Source of the DNA: Hyaloperonospora brassicae
Lineage: Eukaryota > Oomycota > Peronosporomycetes > Peronosporales > Peronosporaceae
Reading direction: 5' to 3'
DNA: 64,000 bases
NCBI GenBank assembly: GCA_947650285.1
Contig: CANTFL010001264.1
Location: 62,001 to 126,000, forward strand
Below the pieces are notes generated by a model. The model ran no database searches and was not told the origin of the DNA. It saw only the letters and a list, made by a program, of their open reading frames with translations. Shown in pieces: positions 1 to 10,363 of the stretch; position 1 is the first letter of the stretch; each line of letters opens with the position of its first letter. The translations under genes and the position numbers were made by a program.

Positions 1-1351
1 CTCTACCGTTGCTACAACGAGCAGACAGTGCTGACGCCAATGCGTCTGCAGCAACGGACCTCTCTCAGCTGCGTGACGATATGACCTTGGCTGATCGGTG
101 GATTCTGAGTCGACTGGTAAGCACGGGGTATGTCGACTTGACGTTCGCGCTGCGTTGACTTCTGACCATGTGAATGCGTCACCGTGTAGGCCGCTGTCGT
201 GTCAGAGGTCAATGGAGGCATTGCGGGAAACCAGTTGGCGACGAGCGTCGCAGCTATCCAGCGGTTTTTCGTGCAGGAGTTGTGCGACGTCTACATTGAG
301 TTCAGCAAGCCCGTGCTGTACGGCAACCGCCTTGACAACGACATCGCTTCTGACCACCAACATCGTGCTCGACAACGCAGTGCTCAAGCAACGCTGCACC
401 GCTGCATCGACTACTCGATGCGTCTGCTACATCCGTTTACACCCTTCTTGACAGAAGAGCTATGGCAACGTATCCGAGATGCCGACCCTCTCGACACGTC
501 GAAGTGCAAGCATAATGTTGAGGCTTCAATTTTGAGCTCGGCGTACCCAGAAGAGAGCCACATGCGAACATGGGTTGACGCAGATGCCGAAGAGCGCATG
601 GCAGTACGTTCATTGTCCATACTCGATTCTCACCGCAGCGAGATCGTCTGATCTGTCATGTATGTGCTTTCAGCTTGTCATCGATGTGATCCATGGCATT
701 CGTTCCCTTCGCCACGCCGTCAAAGTGTTGGCGCCCAACGCGCCATCTGCAAACGACAGGTACGTCTACCAAGCTCGCCATCGATGCGTCGCACGGTCTG
801 TTGTGCTGATCTGCTCGTTGTCACGTAGAGATCTTCTTACTGTTGGCGTCGTGTGTGCCAACGCGGCCTTGCACTCTGAGCTCAAGGACGCACAGCGAGA
901 TATCGAGACACAATGTCGCGTGCGTGTCAATGTTGCTGTGGAACGCGACGCTGCTTCTTTCGCAATATCGTCTTCGCATGTGCTCACACACTCCGTGTCG
1001 GACTCTTGCCGAGGTTCGTCAGCCCCCGTTTTCGTGCCGTAATTGTAGTGCTGTTCATGTGGGTTGTCCGACTGATCCGAATGTGCTTGTCCAGTAATGG
1101 TGACTATTCCCGACGACGCCGAGACGACGCAGCGCGTAGACCGTGAAATCGCACGCCTTGAGAAGCGTGCTGAGAAGAGTGCTGCTGCTGCTGAAGCCCT
1201 CGTGCAGCGCCAGCAGGGGCCGCATTACGCTGCCAAAGTGCCTGAGGCCGTGCAATTGCAGGATGCGCAACGCTTGATAAAGCTGCAAACCGATTTGCAC
1301 GCGACACGAAAGAGCTTGACTGCGCTGCGTAAGCTCCAGCGACTGAACTGA
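1..1351 (+). CDS. VARS: Valyl-tRNA synthetase, C-terminal part (5' end outside window)
   Basis: Charges tRNA-Val in the cytosol. Only the C-terminal portion is present: the end of the catalytic core (LADRWILSRL), the helical anticodon-binding domain (ELCDVYIEFSKPVLYGN; LLHPFTPFLTEELWQRI) and the basic C-terminal coiled coil typical of ValRS (DREIARLEKRAEKSAAAAEA, ending RKLQRLN). Exons that join in frame are 1-116, 190-603, 674-759, 829-about 923 and 1095-1351. The first three introns have GT donors and AG acceptors. The last intron's donor is uncertain (915 or 924), while its acceptor at 1094 is forced by an in-frame stop upstream. The gene converges on CDC73, with 554 bp between stop codons. 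Isoleucyl- or leucyl-tRNA synthetases are less likely because of the C-terminal coiled coil. Confidence 0.88.
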
Positions 1352-1905
1352 CGCTTGTGTGCCGTGAACATAGACGACCGTTCCAGATATATGACGCAGC
1401 ACGTCACCAGAAAAATGCCGCAGCACATCGCCTCTCTCGGGATAGAGCTGATCCGACGATAGCGGCTGAGATGGTGCGTTCGCTGCGATCGTGCTCACTG
1501 CTATCGTCGCTGCGATTGCAAAGCGTCTGCAGCACCTGCAGCGCCTCCCCGGTCATTATTGACCATCTCTCTCACCCATGGCTTGACTGGCATGAAGCGG
1601 GTTTGATTCAGCTATCACGGGTCCGTCCATGTTTGACCATGTCCCCTGCATAACTGCTCAATCGCAAACACTTGTACCGTTCGTGCAATCACCAGAAACA
1701 GTGACAGCATCAGTGCATGCAACACGTCGAACACACAGCCACTTCGACCGTTTGGCAGCTTTTCATCTGTACACGCCTGTGTGTCCTCCTTTTTCTTGCA
1801 CCTGTCCCTGCAGCTACGACTACACATCAATGTTGCATCTGGCGACGATCGCTGCGCAAGGTTTACAAGCTGGATGCGTGGATTGACAAGTGCGTTAGCA
1901 CGTTC
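1352..1905. other. Intergenic region between convergent genes
   Basis: Shared 3' flank of the valyl-tRNA synthetase and CDC73 genes. Short open frames occur on both strands, but none has recognisable protein similarity. I see no gene here. Confidence 0.6.
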
Positions 1906-3471
1906 TTACTGCAGCTTGACTTTCATAAAGGCAAACAAAAAACGCCAAAACTCTTTAGCTGCAACCTTGTCCAGATGTCGCTTGTCCGGGTGAATCTGCC
2001 AAGACACAGCAACACACCCCACCGCACGCCACAACGATAAGCTGCAATACGAGCGAAACATGTGAAACGCATAGCGCAACTGACCATCAACACTTTGACA
2101 TCCCACTGCTTGATGTCCGGATTCAGCTGAGACCCCTGATTGTAAATGTGCACGCCACACACTTTCATTCGACACGTCCCAACAAGCAACATAACCCATC
2201 AGTACAAAGCCCTCACATTGCACATCCCCAGCCCAACACAACACACACGATCACGAAGCATCCGAGCCACCAACCTTTCTTAAACACTTCGAGCGGAAAC
2301 TTCCACTTCCATCCCTTGAACTGCCACGACTGTCCCGACACAATCACGCCCACCACCGACCGCCTGCACTCCAGACACACCCACATCACCCCACATCAAC
2401 CCCTCTCACCCTCACCCTTTTTCTCATCCACACGGACGTGCCACCGCTCACGCACCAGTCTTTATCCCGAAAGCGACTGACCGTGTCCACGACCTTAAAC
2501 GTGTACACGTGTCCGTCTTCTTCGTGCGTGATCATCAGCTCCTGCTGTTTCCGCAAGCCACTGGCTTTCTTCTGCATGTTCGACACGTACACGCCGTCTT
2601 CAAGAAACTCCTGGGCGTTCAGCATCGTAAACAGGTCGGAAAACCCAGCCGGCACGACAATGATCGGCGTGCCCAGCAGCTTCTCTTTCACCAGTCGGTG
2701 CATCGGCAGCTGCTCGCGCCGCGTGCTCGTGGCCGTCGACGAAGTTCCCGCCCCCGCCGCTGCCGCGGCTTTCGTCGCCGCTTTCTCCATCTTGTCCTTC
2801 GCCTCGGCGTTCACGAGCTCCAAGAGCTTCACGACATTGTCAAACGTCGTCTTGTGCGCGTCCAACATGGTCACGCGCGTGCGCAGCACGTACTCCTTCT
2901 CCAGCAGCCGCTTGAGCTGCAGCAGCGTCGCTGTCTCTGTCCGCGTCTCTGTCCGCGTCCCCGACCGCGTCTCCGACAGCGTCTCCGACAGCGCTACTGC
3001 TGCAGCCCGTCCAGTCGGCCCTTGTGCGTCCAGTGCACCTGTTTTTGCGCGCTTCACAGCCCGTCCCATCGCGTCGTCGCCACGATCGCGTGCAGCAGAC
3101 GGCGTCTCCGACGGCGTCGCGTCCACAATCTGCGCACTGGTCTCAATGTCGCCCTTGAGGTACGCCACGAGCTCTTTCTTGTCGACGGTCGAGACCATTG
3201 CCGCGCGCGCGTCGCGGCACTTGAGCACATAGTCGCTGAAACTCAGCGCGGCATACTGGAAACAAGTGTACACGGCCAAGAGGTCGTAGCTCTTGTCGAG
3301 CTTCTTCGAGTGGTACGCGGTCGCCAGGTGCTTGTCGAGGCGCTGCACTTCGGCGCCGCTGGCGTCGAGGAACACGAGCTCTTTGTCGTCGATCGCTATG
3401 GCTTTCCCCGCGATGACGTGCGCGCGGAGCGCGCGCAATGCGGCGAACGGAGTGATGGTCGGCGACGCCAT
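1906..3471 (-). CDS. CDC73: CDC73/parafibromin, Paf1 complex subunit
   Basis: Subunit of the nuclear Paf1 complex, which accompanies RNA polymerase II and promotes elongation and histone modification. Four exons: 3471-2456, 2363-2275, 2161-2085 and 1995-1906, all with GT-AG introns that keep frame, giving 423 residues. The N-terminal domain starts MASPTITPFAALRALRAHV and includes LLAVYTCFQYAALSFSDYVL. A low-complexity linker (about residues 110-175) holds a basic patch AVKRAKTG, a likely nuclear signal, and repeated S/T-E-T units. The C-terminal Ras-like domain has PIIVVPAGFSDLFTMLNAQE, SVVGVIVSGQSWQFKGWKW and HPDKRHLDKVAAKEFWRFL, matching the CDC73 family. Without splicing the protein would lose this C-terminal end. 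It is divergent from the gene at 3665, with 193 bp between starts. Confidence 0.92.
2929..2995. repeat. Imperfect 12-bp tandem repeat inside CDC73
   Basis: Six or so imperfect copies of a 12-bp unit (variants of gtctctgtccgc) encode a run of S/T-E-T/R units in the CDC73 linker. The unit length is a multiple of three, so copy changes would keep the frame. Confidence 0.7.
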
Positions 3472-3664
3472 GCGGAACTGCAGCAGCTAGAGGAGAGGAA
3501 AAACCCTGCGAGGTTTTTTCGTAGCGACGTGAATGATGTGGAGGAGAACGAGGAGGGGTACGTTTGTGTGGTGTGGTTCGTCTCTCGAGGGGGTATTGAG
3601 ATACATAGGAACGGGGTGGGGGGTATGGATATTATCCTGGCTTTTATCGCCTGCGTGACCCACC
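3472..3664. promoter_or_regulatory. Bidirectional promoter region
   Basis: Only 193 bp separate the CDC73 start (minus strand) from the ATG at 3665 (plus strand), so both core promoters must lie in or overlap this interval. I could not pick out a clear Inr or TATA element in it. Confidence 0.5.
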
Positions 3665-4954
3665 ATGACGACCCCCCATGTGCTGCTGTATGTGGATGTG
3701 AACAAGGCACGGATGGGTTTGTGGATTTTGGTTGTTGTTTGGTGATTGTCGTTTGTTTGTTTGTTTGTTTGTGTGTGGGCGTGCAGCGATGTTCACCTCC
3801 GTGTCTGTGTGTTGCAGACGCTCATCATGCACGACCCGACGCAGGGCAAGACGCTGCATCACGTGATCAACGACCTGTTGACGGAACGCGCATTGGGTCG
3901 AGTCGAAAATGGGTCAAAAAGCTGGATATTCGACGGAAACCAGATAGTTGCCGACGAACAGTTCCAACAAATGGGCACAAACGGCGTGTCGTATGGAACC
4001 TTTTTGAGAACCCGGTTTCCTGCATCAGGTGACGCGAAGGTGAGCAACCACAACAAACAGACGCGGAAAATGTTGCGCCAAACGTTCACAGCTCCAGGGA
4101 ATCCAGGTGAGCTATTGGTGACGGAATATGAGACTTTGCTGGAGCAGTTGCTGCTGCCTCGCACTGCAGCAACTGAAGCCCAGCGAAAAGCGGTTGGCCT
4201 GCACGAGTCGCCGCACTATTTCATCGTACCAGCTTTTTTCAAATTAATGATGTACCTGCAGGCACAAAAGGTGTCGTTCAACCTCATTTTCCGGACATTT
4301 GGCGACGATTTGCGTCGAGTGGCACGCGAGTTCAACAGCTTTTGCGAAGGCAAACATCCGTATTTCTCGCTGACGAAGCCTATGGATGGATCAGATGGCG
4401 GTATTGACCGTCGCATGTATGTGGATCCAATGGTCAACAAAGCAATGCCACGTTTTGGCACATTTTTACGAACAAATGCTTCGACGATGTTGGTTATGGG
4501 TACGTTCGAGCAACCGGGCGTTGTGGATGACTCGGATCCATTAGCGTTCTATAAGTCGCAGATGCACTCGCTGCACGTCGTACGAGGACTTCTGGACATT
4601 CATGACTTTCTCGCTCGCCAGTGGCGAACGTCGCAAGCAACGTTGGCGTTGCGGGACTTTTATCCACATTGGTCTGCTCATCAGGAGAAAGCGGCGGCAG
4701 GCAAATTGTTGACACTGCATCCCATGGACGTTGCTGACAATGTGCACGCCATGTTCTTGGATGACAACATTCTGCCGCATGATGCACGCATTGTCGATGC
4801 TCGGATGGTTCACGATGGATCTGCTGTGGACTTTGAAGACTCGCGGGAGCTGCACCTGATCCGCATTGATCCGCTTGATGTTATCCGATGCGATACATAC
4901 TTTGTCGATCGCTTTGAAACCTCGTTGCAGCAATGGAGACTGAAGCAGAAGTAG
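3665..4954 (+). CDS. Conserved protein with HAD-like D-x-N-x-T start motif
   Basis: Two exons, 3665-3706 and 3818-4954, give 392 residues. The join reads LLYVDVNKTLIMHDPTQGKT, with phase preserved. The D-x-N-x-T near the N terminus resembles HAD-superfamily motif I with Asn in place of the second Asp. The rest (for example FNLIFRTFGDDLRRVAREFN, and a C-terminal region with DDNILPHDARIVDARM) is a soluble globular protein with no signal peptide or membrane segment. I recognise the general look of a conserved protist protein but no named family, so phosphatase/hydrolase activity is only inferred from the motif. The intron has a GC donor (AAG/GCACGG) and an AG acceptor at 3817. The first downstream ATG, at 3827, would drop the motif. 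Confidence 0.72.
3751..3777. repeat. GTTT microsatellite in intron
   Basis: Five GTTT units followed by GTGTGTG, lying inside the 111-bp intron (3707-3817) of the preceding gene. Confidence 0.85.
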
Positions 4955-4998
4955 CGGATGCGTGCGCTGCAAGTCTGTGGTACTCGCGCACGAAGCTA

Positions 4999-6750
4999 GG
5001 CAGTAAAGGCTGCACCGTTTACTGTACTGGTGCTGCCTGGCATTTCGGTGCAGCGAGTGGGTCTTGGCGCTGAGATTGTGGCGCACAATCGCGTGCTTGT
5101 TGCGTGTCAACGTTTGTCATGGCGTACCGGTTGTACATACGAGATTGATGCTGCTTGAGCTGGGCTTTTGCACAACGGTACAAGGTCATGAGTGCATTTC
5201 GAGCTGCAGCCGATCTTCACTTCGACTACGGCTTGCTCGAGATGTCTTACGAAGGATGCTGGTCCGACATCATGGTGATTGCGTCTCCTTCGCGTTCCGA
5301 ATCAGTACATCGAGTCCTGAGATCCTGCCGATGCTGATTTGATACTGAAGCTGTGTCGTGCATAGTTGGAATGCTCGTTGTCGGTTATCGGTCTGCTCGC
5401 GATTTCACGGTACCATCTGGAGCTTGTGTAGCATGACTGAGTATGTGTGAGGGCGTGGACGTGACTGACGCAGCATGGGGTCGACGACCATGTAGTTTGT
5501 AGTGCCGATACACTTGTTGCACGGCATGGCTCGTACAGTATCAAGGACTCGGCATAATAGAGGGAACGTTGTCTACACCAGCCACAGTTTTCGCGTCTTC
5601 TTGTAGCATAACCACGTACTTCAGTCGCCCTACACTCACTGTTTTTCCAGTGCACCTGCATACTCGCAAACGCGCATGTTGCTGCGTCATTGTCAGTAGA
5701 TACTATACTTTGCAGTGCGTGCCGCTAGCACACGACTTCTCTCGTGTGCGGACAGAAAGTATCCAAAAGTGTCTGAGCAAATGTTCAGATACATGAACAC
5801 ATGCAATCAAAGCAACGACTTCGTATCAAACCTGAACATCGTTCCATGCACCGCTTCGCTCTCCATTAGCGTCAACAGTAGCCGCTATTTGCACTATCCG
5901 CACGAATATCGCTGCAGCTTACAACACTCCGATGGAATATGTCACCTGCCGTAACGACTTCTTGCAATGTCTTTGCTAGTGTTTGTATCGCATGTGGAAC
6001 TGACACTGCATCGGGATGTCCCTCGTCTGGTCAACAGCTATGTCGACTTCAACATCGTGATGGGCAAATAAACGCTCGTCGTGTCCGACTAATGCGTTGA
6101 GGCGGAACATGTGAACACAATGGACTTGACATGTGTCCGTCTGTGCGAATGGCAGATCTGTACCCGTCAGTTTCGCACACTTGCACCACTAACCTAAAAC
6201 AACTGCGCGATGGACGTTGTTGTCGCTAGTTATGTTGTCTGCTTCATTGTCAAACTCCTGATCATGCCCTGTACGCTCAACTTGATGCACGGCTTAGTGA
6301 ATACAGCAGCACTGACGGTATGTCAATAAGCACACTAAACTTCTATCTCATCGTACGTGCAGCCAGTCCTCTGAATGAAATTGTTGTGGCAACGGTCGAT
6401 GGATGTATCCGTGTGTTTTTGAACCGCAGATACGTGTGTTTTTGAACCGCAGATGATAACGGTAGGCATGTGTGTATGGGGCACAGATGGCGAGTGCATT
6501 GCCTTTACCTCGACGGAAGCGCATCGTCTACACCTGTATGTCTCGCGTCTGTATATTTACTGCTCGTGATGGTGTATGCGCAATTGTTGATGTGCCGTTG
6601 CAAACGGCATGCGTTCAGAGTCGTTGGCCAACTGCCTTCCTCATGGTGCCTAGCGAAAGAGCACGCTTGCATGACACAATCGTACTCGGTGTAGCTGCAA
6701 GAACGTGCATGCTATCCCTCAGACGATGTGGTTATGCAAAGTAACGTCAA
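4999..6750 (+). pseudogene. Possible decayed gene with beta-propeller-like fragments
   Basis: Coding-like stretches occur on the plus strand but do not join into one frame. Around 5000-5150 a frame reads GISVQRVGLGAEIVAHNRVL, followed by ACQRLSWRTGCTYEIDAA and a stop. Around 5155-5337 another frame reads FRAAADLHFDYGLLEMSYEG. Around 6370-6440 a frame reads EIVVATVDGCIRVFLNRR, then runs into a duplicated segment and a stop. A later stretch begins MCVWGTDGECIAFT. The EIVVATVDGCIRVF pattern is typical of WD40/beta-propeller blades. This may be a dying gene or an intron-rich gene I could not assemble; the family is not identified. Confidence 0.25.
6410..6454 (+). repeat. 23-bp tandem duplication
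   Basis: The unit starting cgtgtgtttttgaaccgcag occurs twice head-to-tail (6410-6432 and 6433-6454). It interrupts a propeller-like reading frame and introduces a stop in the second copy. Confidence 0.9.
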
Positions 6751-6800
6751 GAAAGCAGCAAGACCGCAGTGACCGCGACTTGACATAAGAGAATGCAAAC

Positions 6801-9800
6801 CTCAGTAACGGTGAACTTCTACACTGCGGCTTTCGCAGCCTTAGCTATCGCCTCTCTGGTTTGCCCGGTTGTGTATGTGCAGTGAACCTGATGCAGTCGA
6901 GCGCTCCATTCGTCTCGTCAACAAAGGTATGGAGATCATGATCGCCACCTCGTGTGACAGTTGTTGCACTTGACTCCTTCGTCACGAGCACTAACGGTGG
7001 CCTCGATCGCATCGTTGAGATGCCACTAAGCATCAGGCAACTCAATGATAGACCAGTACCTTTTCACTCCCGAAACACTGTCCACCAGGCAGACATCGAG
7101 TCTGTCTTCGCAGTGCCTTCCACTACAACACTCGCGCAGTGTACATGGCCATTACTTACGAATCGCAGCTTGCAGCGCACAAACAGCTTCTCACCAGTTC
7201 ATGTGGTAGGAAACAGCGGAAATGCCACACGTCAACCTCAAAACGACGCTTGTCGAAGACACGGTATCGAAAAGATCTTTACTCGAGAACAAGGAGCTAC
7301 TGGCTACGACAACGGCAGTGTCCTGGGCTCACGACTTGCGGGACTACGGCTACAAATGATAGACCGCTTTCTCATTCAAGCAATGGATACGGGGCGAAAT
7401 CGACAAATACCGCTCGAGGAACTGAGCTCGACAAAGCGCCTTACGGAAGTGCCTACATTACTTGTTGCTGGATAGACTGCAAAGCACTGGGCCACGCACG
7501 GTACCTATCGATGCAGCAGCTCGAACGCATGCAGTCACACTACGTGAAGGGCAGCCAACTACTTACTTGCGACTCAATGAACAAGGGATGCAGCCCGTAG
7601 AGTCGACCGGGTCAAGTATAGACGGCCGGCAGACCGGAGGACATAGGAAGGCGTGAACTCGTCGCACGAATGACGTCAATGTACGGCAATGGGAGAAGAA
7701 AAGAGACAATGTGGACATCGAGAGACACGTTCTCGTCGTTCCTCGCGGTCCCATCTGTACGAACCTTCATACGCATCCACTGCCGCTACTCTGGCAGACT
7801 CGACACGCTCGGCATGTCGTGTTCGCCCACCTCTACAGTCATCAGTCGCTTCTGTCAGGCGTCGTCGTAGGACGCAGCGGTTGCGGCTCTTCTTACATCT
7901 CAAGTCCCGCGCGATCCCGCGGTAGATAGATACACAGATCCGGAACGGAAGGACGCAAGCGATTACTGCTTCCCAAACGATCCGTTTGCACGCACGCGTT
8001 TCCCACGAGTGGGAAAGCACGTTCGCGTTTATGTGTGTTCCGCACGACAGTCCATACGAGCGGTCGGTTGCGCACGGCCTGCAATACGACGTTTGGTCCA
8101 CGTGCGCTACGTGAAGCTTTGGATAGGAGACCCGAAGAGTGCAAGAAACTGCGATCGTGGCCGGATCTCTGTCGTCGTGGCATTGTGCACAAGGGCAGCG
8201 ATCACACGTGCGATTCGGTTGTGCATTTGTGGTCGTAGTCGCAACGACGTGCAGACTCCCGATCGGCTATCCAGGAAACACGTACCTTTGACACAAGTAG
8301 AGAAAGAGCGCTTTCACTGTGAGTGTCACAGTCGCTGGCCTGAACATCAACGGCAAACACCACCGCTCGTTCCTTGTCAGGTCATCTTCACAAAGCGTTG
8401 AGTGTCCTTTGGACTTCTGTAGCGGATGAAGTACCAAATCGCCGCCGCTTTAGCAGACGCGTGAGGTTCATTTGCTCTAGCAGAACCTCTGCATGATGAG
8501 ACCAGGAAGATGGTGTCTCGTGTCCTTCTGGTGGGTCTATCCGCACTCCATCTGCACGCACCACGTGCCGCACTCTTTTTGCAGGCTCCAAATCGAATGC
8601 ACGCGCGGTATGTGTGACTACGCACGTCTGCATGACTCGCGGAAAGTTGCAGGTATGTGTATGTGTGTCAGCATGGCATTTGTTTGTTCGTAAGTAGGAT
8701 CGTAGTGATATCAATAAAGGATTTGGACTGCAAAAGTATCGCGAGTACGTACAGACAGTCAGACAGACCCGTGAAGAATATTCTTCGCTCGTCTGTCCTT
8801 CGTGGCATGGCCGCTCTGTACATGGGTAGTGATTGAGTGAGCGATGTAGTACGTACCCACCACGTTATATCGACAGCAAGAAGGAGACAGTGACAATATT
8901 TCTTGATCGACGTGTGAGAGTGTATGAGAGAGCACATTGCTCGGTAGAGACTTTCGTGCCGAAGAATCACCCGCTCCGAACGGGATTTCTTCACGGTATG
9001 TGCCCCATCCTCTGTGCATTTGTCCTAGAGAAATGGCATGACACACGGCCAGACGGTGCCCGCGTTGGCACAAAGCGTCTGCTCCAGTTCTCTACCGTTC
9101 GTCCGTCGATGCCTTGCGTTGTCTTCTGCTGCACGCACACAATCGATCGCCTTCGCAGGGGCCACCAGCACAGCCTGTCGCCACGTGTTTCGTTCGCTCT
9201 ACGAAACTGCTTGAGGTTGTGACAACCGGAAAAAGGCTCTCGCGTAGTCTGACAGCCAGTGTGCGTGTACCTCCTTTCCCAGATCCTCCTGGAGCTGTTG
9301 CCGCGAGGAGTCAGTCGCTGGCCATCGCCCACTCGCCCGCCACATGATGTTCGAGACAGCTGAGCCTCTCCACGACGCACTAGCGTCTTTACCAATTATA
9401 CCAATCATTCGCATGTCTTCGGTTTCCAAGTCGGATGCTACCGCAAAACCGCTGGTCCGTTGTCGGTGTCTGTGCCCTGCAAGTAGAACAAGGACGAAGG
9501 ACGCAAGCAAACGAGTGCGTGAGACCACAATCGTTTCGTGCACCGCACGAAAAAGAGGGGCGAGGAGGATCCAGATGCTGCTCGAACCATCTGACAGCTC
9601 AGCTACGGCCGCAATGATGCAATCCACACGATCTATCGGTCGTCTGTGCGCGGTCGTCCATCCCCATCCCAATGCAAGTCTCAGCTGTCTGAGCGATACC
9701 TGTCGCAGTAATGTCTGAAGCTCACATAGCCGCTCCTAGATCACGCATCCTCTTTTCTCGAGCGTCGTGGCCTCAACGATCGTTACGTCGACGTGTGCTA

Positions 9801-10363
9801 TGTGTGCTTCCCAGACGTCCCTACGCCACTGGTACAGAGACGTTTGTTCCGAAACTGGCCCAGCCACTTCCTTGGCCGTCGTATCCGCCAAAACATTTGG
9901 CGGATATGTGCCGTAAACCTTTCGCCTAAGCGACACTGCCGCAGATGGGATTCCCCTCCTTTTGACTGTTGTTTCCCAGACGCTCTCTCACAATCTCGCG
10001 AGGACAACTACTACAACACGCTTACGCACACACGTCCATGCGACCGGTAGAAAAGAAAAAGAATTCATTTGGCTCTACTAGCAATGTAAAGTCGCTCGCT
10101 GGTGCTAAGATCACCGGGAGGGATTCAGCTGGTGCACGGCCTCAAGTGGATGCCGATACCTGGTGGCGTCGATAGTGTCTACGAGAACGAATTGTATGTT
10201 GGCTTCGTCGTGGTGCTCTCTTCACAAGCACTTGTTCAGTGCACTCACGCCCTCGACGGCACAGGCCCTCTTTACTTTTCATCCAGCGCTCTGCTTCATC
10301 GATCGGCCTCATCTTGTTCCATCAAGACGCTGCTATCCTTACAAGAAGTCTCGAGTCCGATAG
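6801..10363. other. Gene-poor region upstream of P1
   Basis: Many short, arginine- and serine-rich open frames occur on both strands, the longest about 170 residues (6954-7475). None has a recognisable domain, a convincing start, or splice-compatible partners. I see no supported gene. A perfect hairpin lies at 9882-9906. A weak Inr-like sequence occurs at 10305-10320, just upstream of the P1 start. Confidence 0.5.
9882..9906. repeat. Perfect 11-bp inverted repeat with 3-nt loop
   Basis: tatccgccaaa, loop aca, tttggcggata. The arms are perfectly complementary. The hairpin is about 460 bp upstream of P1, and its function is unknown. Confidence 0.85.

Noticed and set aside
2509..4032. 507-codon plus-strand open frame
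   Set aside because: It lies antisense to CDC73 and crosses the divergent promoter; composition is Arg/His-rich as expected for the complement of a GC-rich gene, and CDC73 homology on the other strand is clear.
6954..9672. Several 100-170 codon open frames on both strands
   Set aside because: They overlap one another, lack conserved motifs and plausible starts, and have the Arg/Ser-rich composition of random GC-rich DNA.
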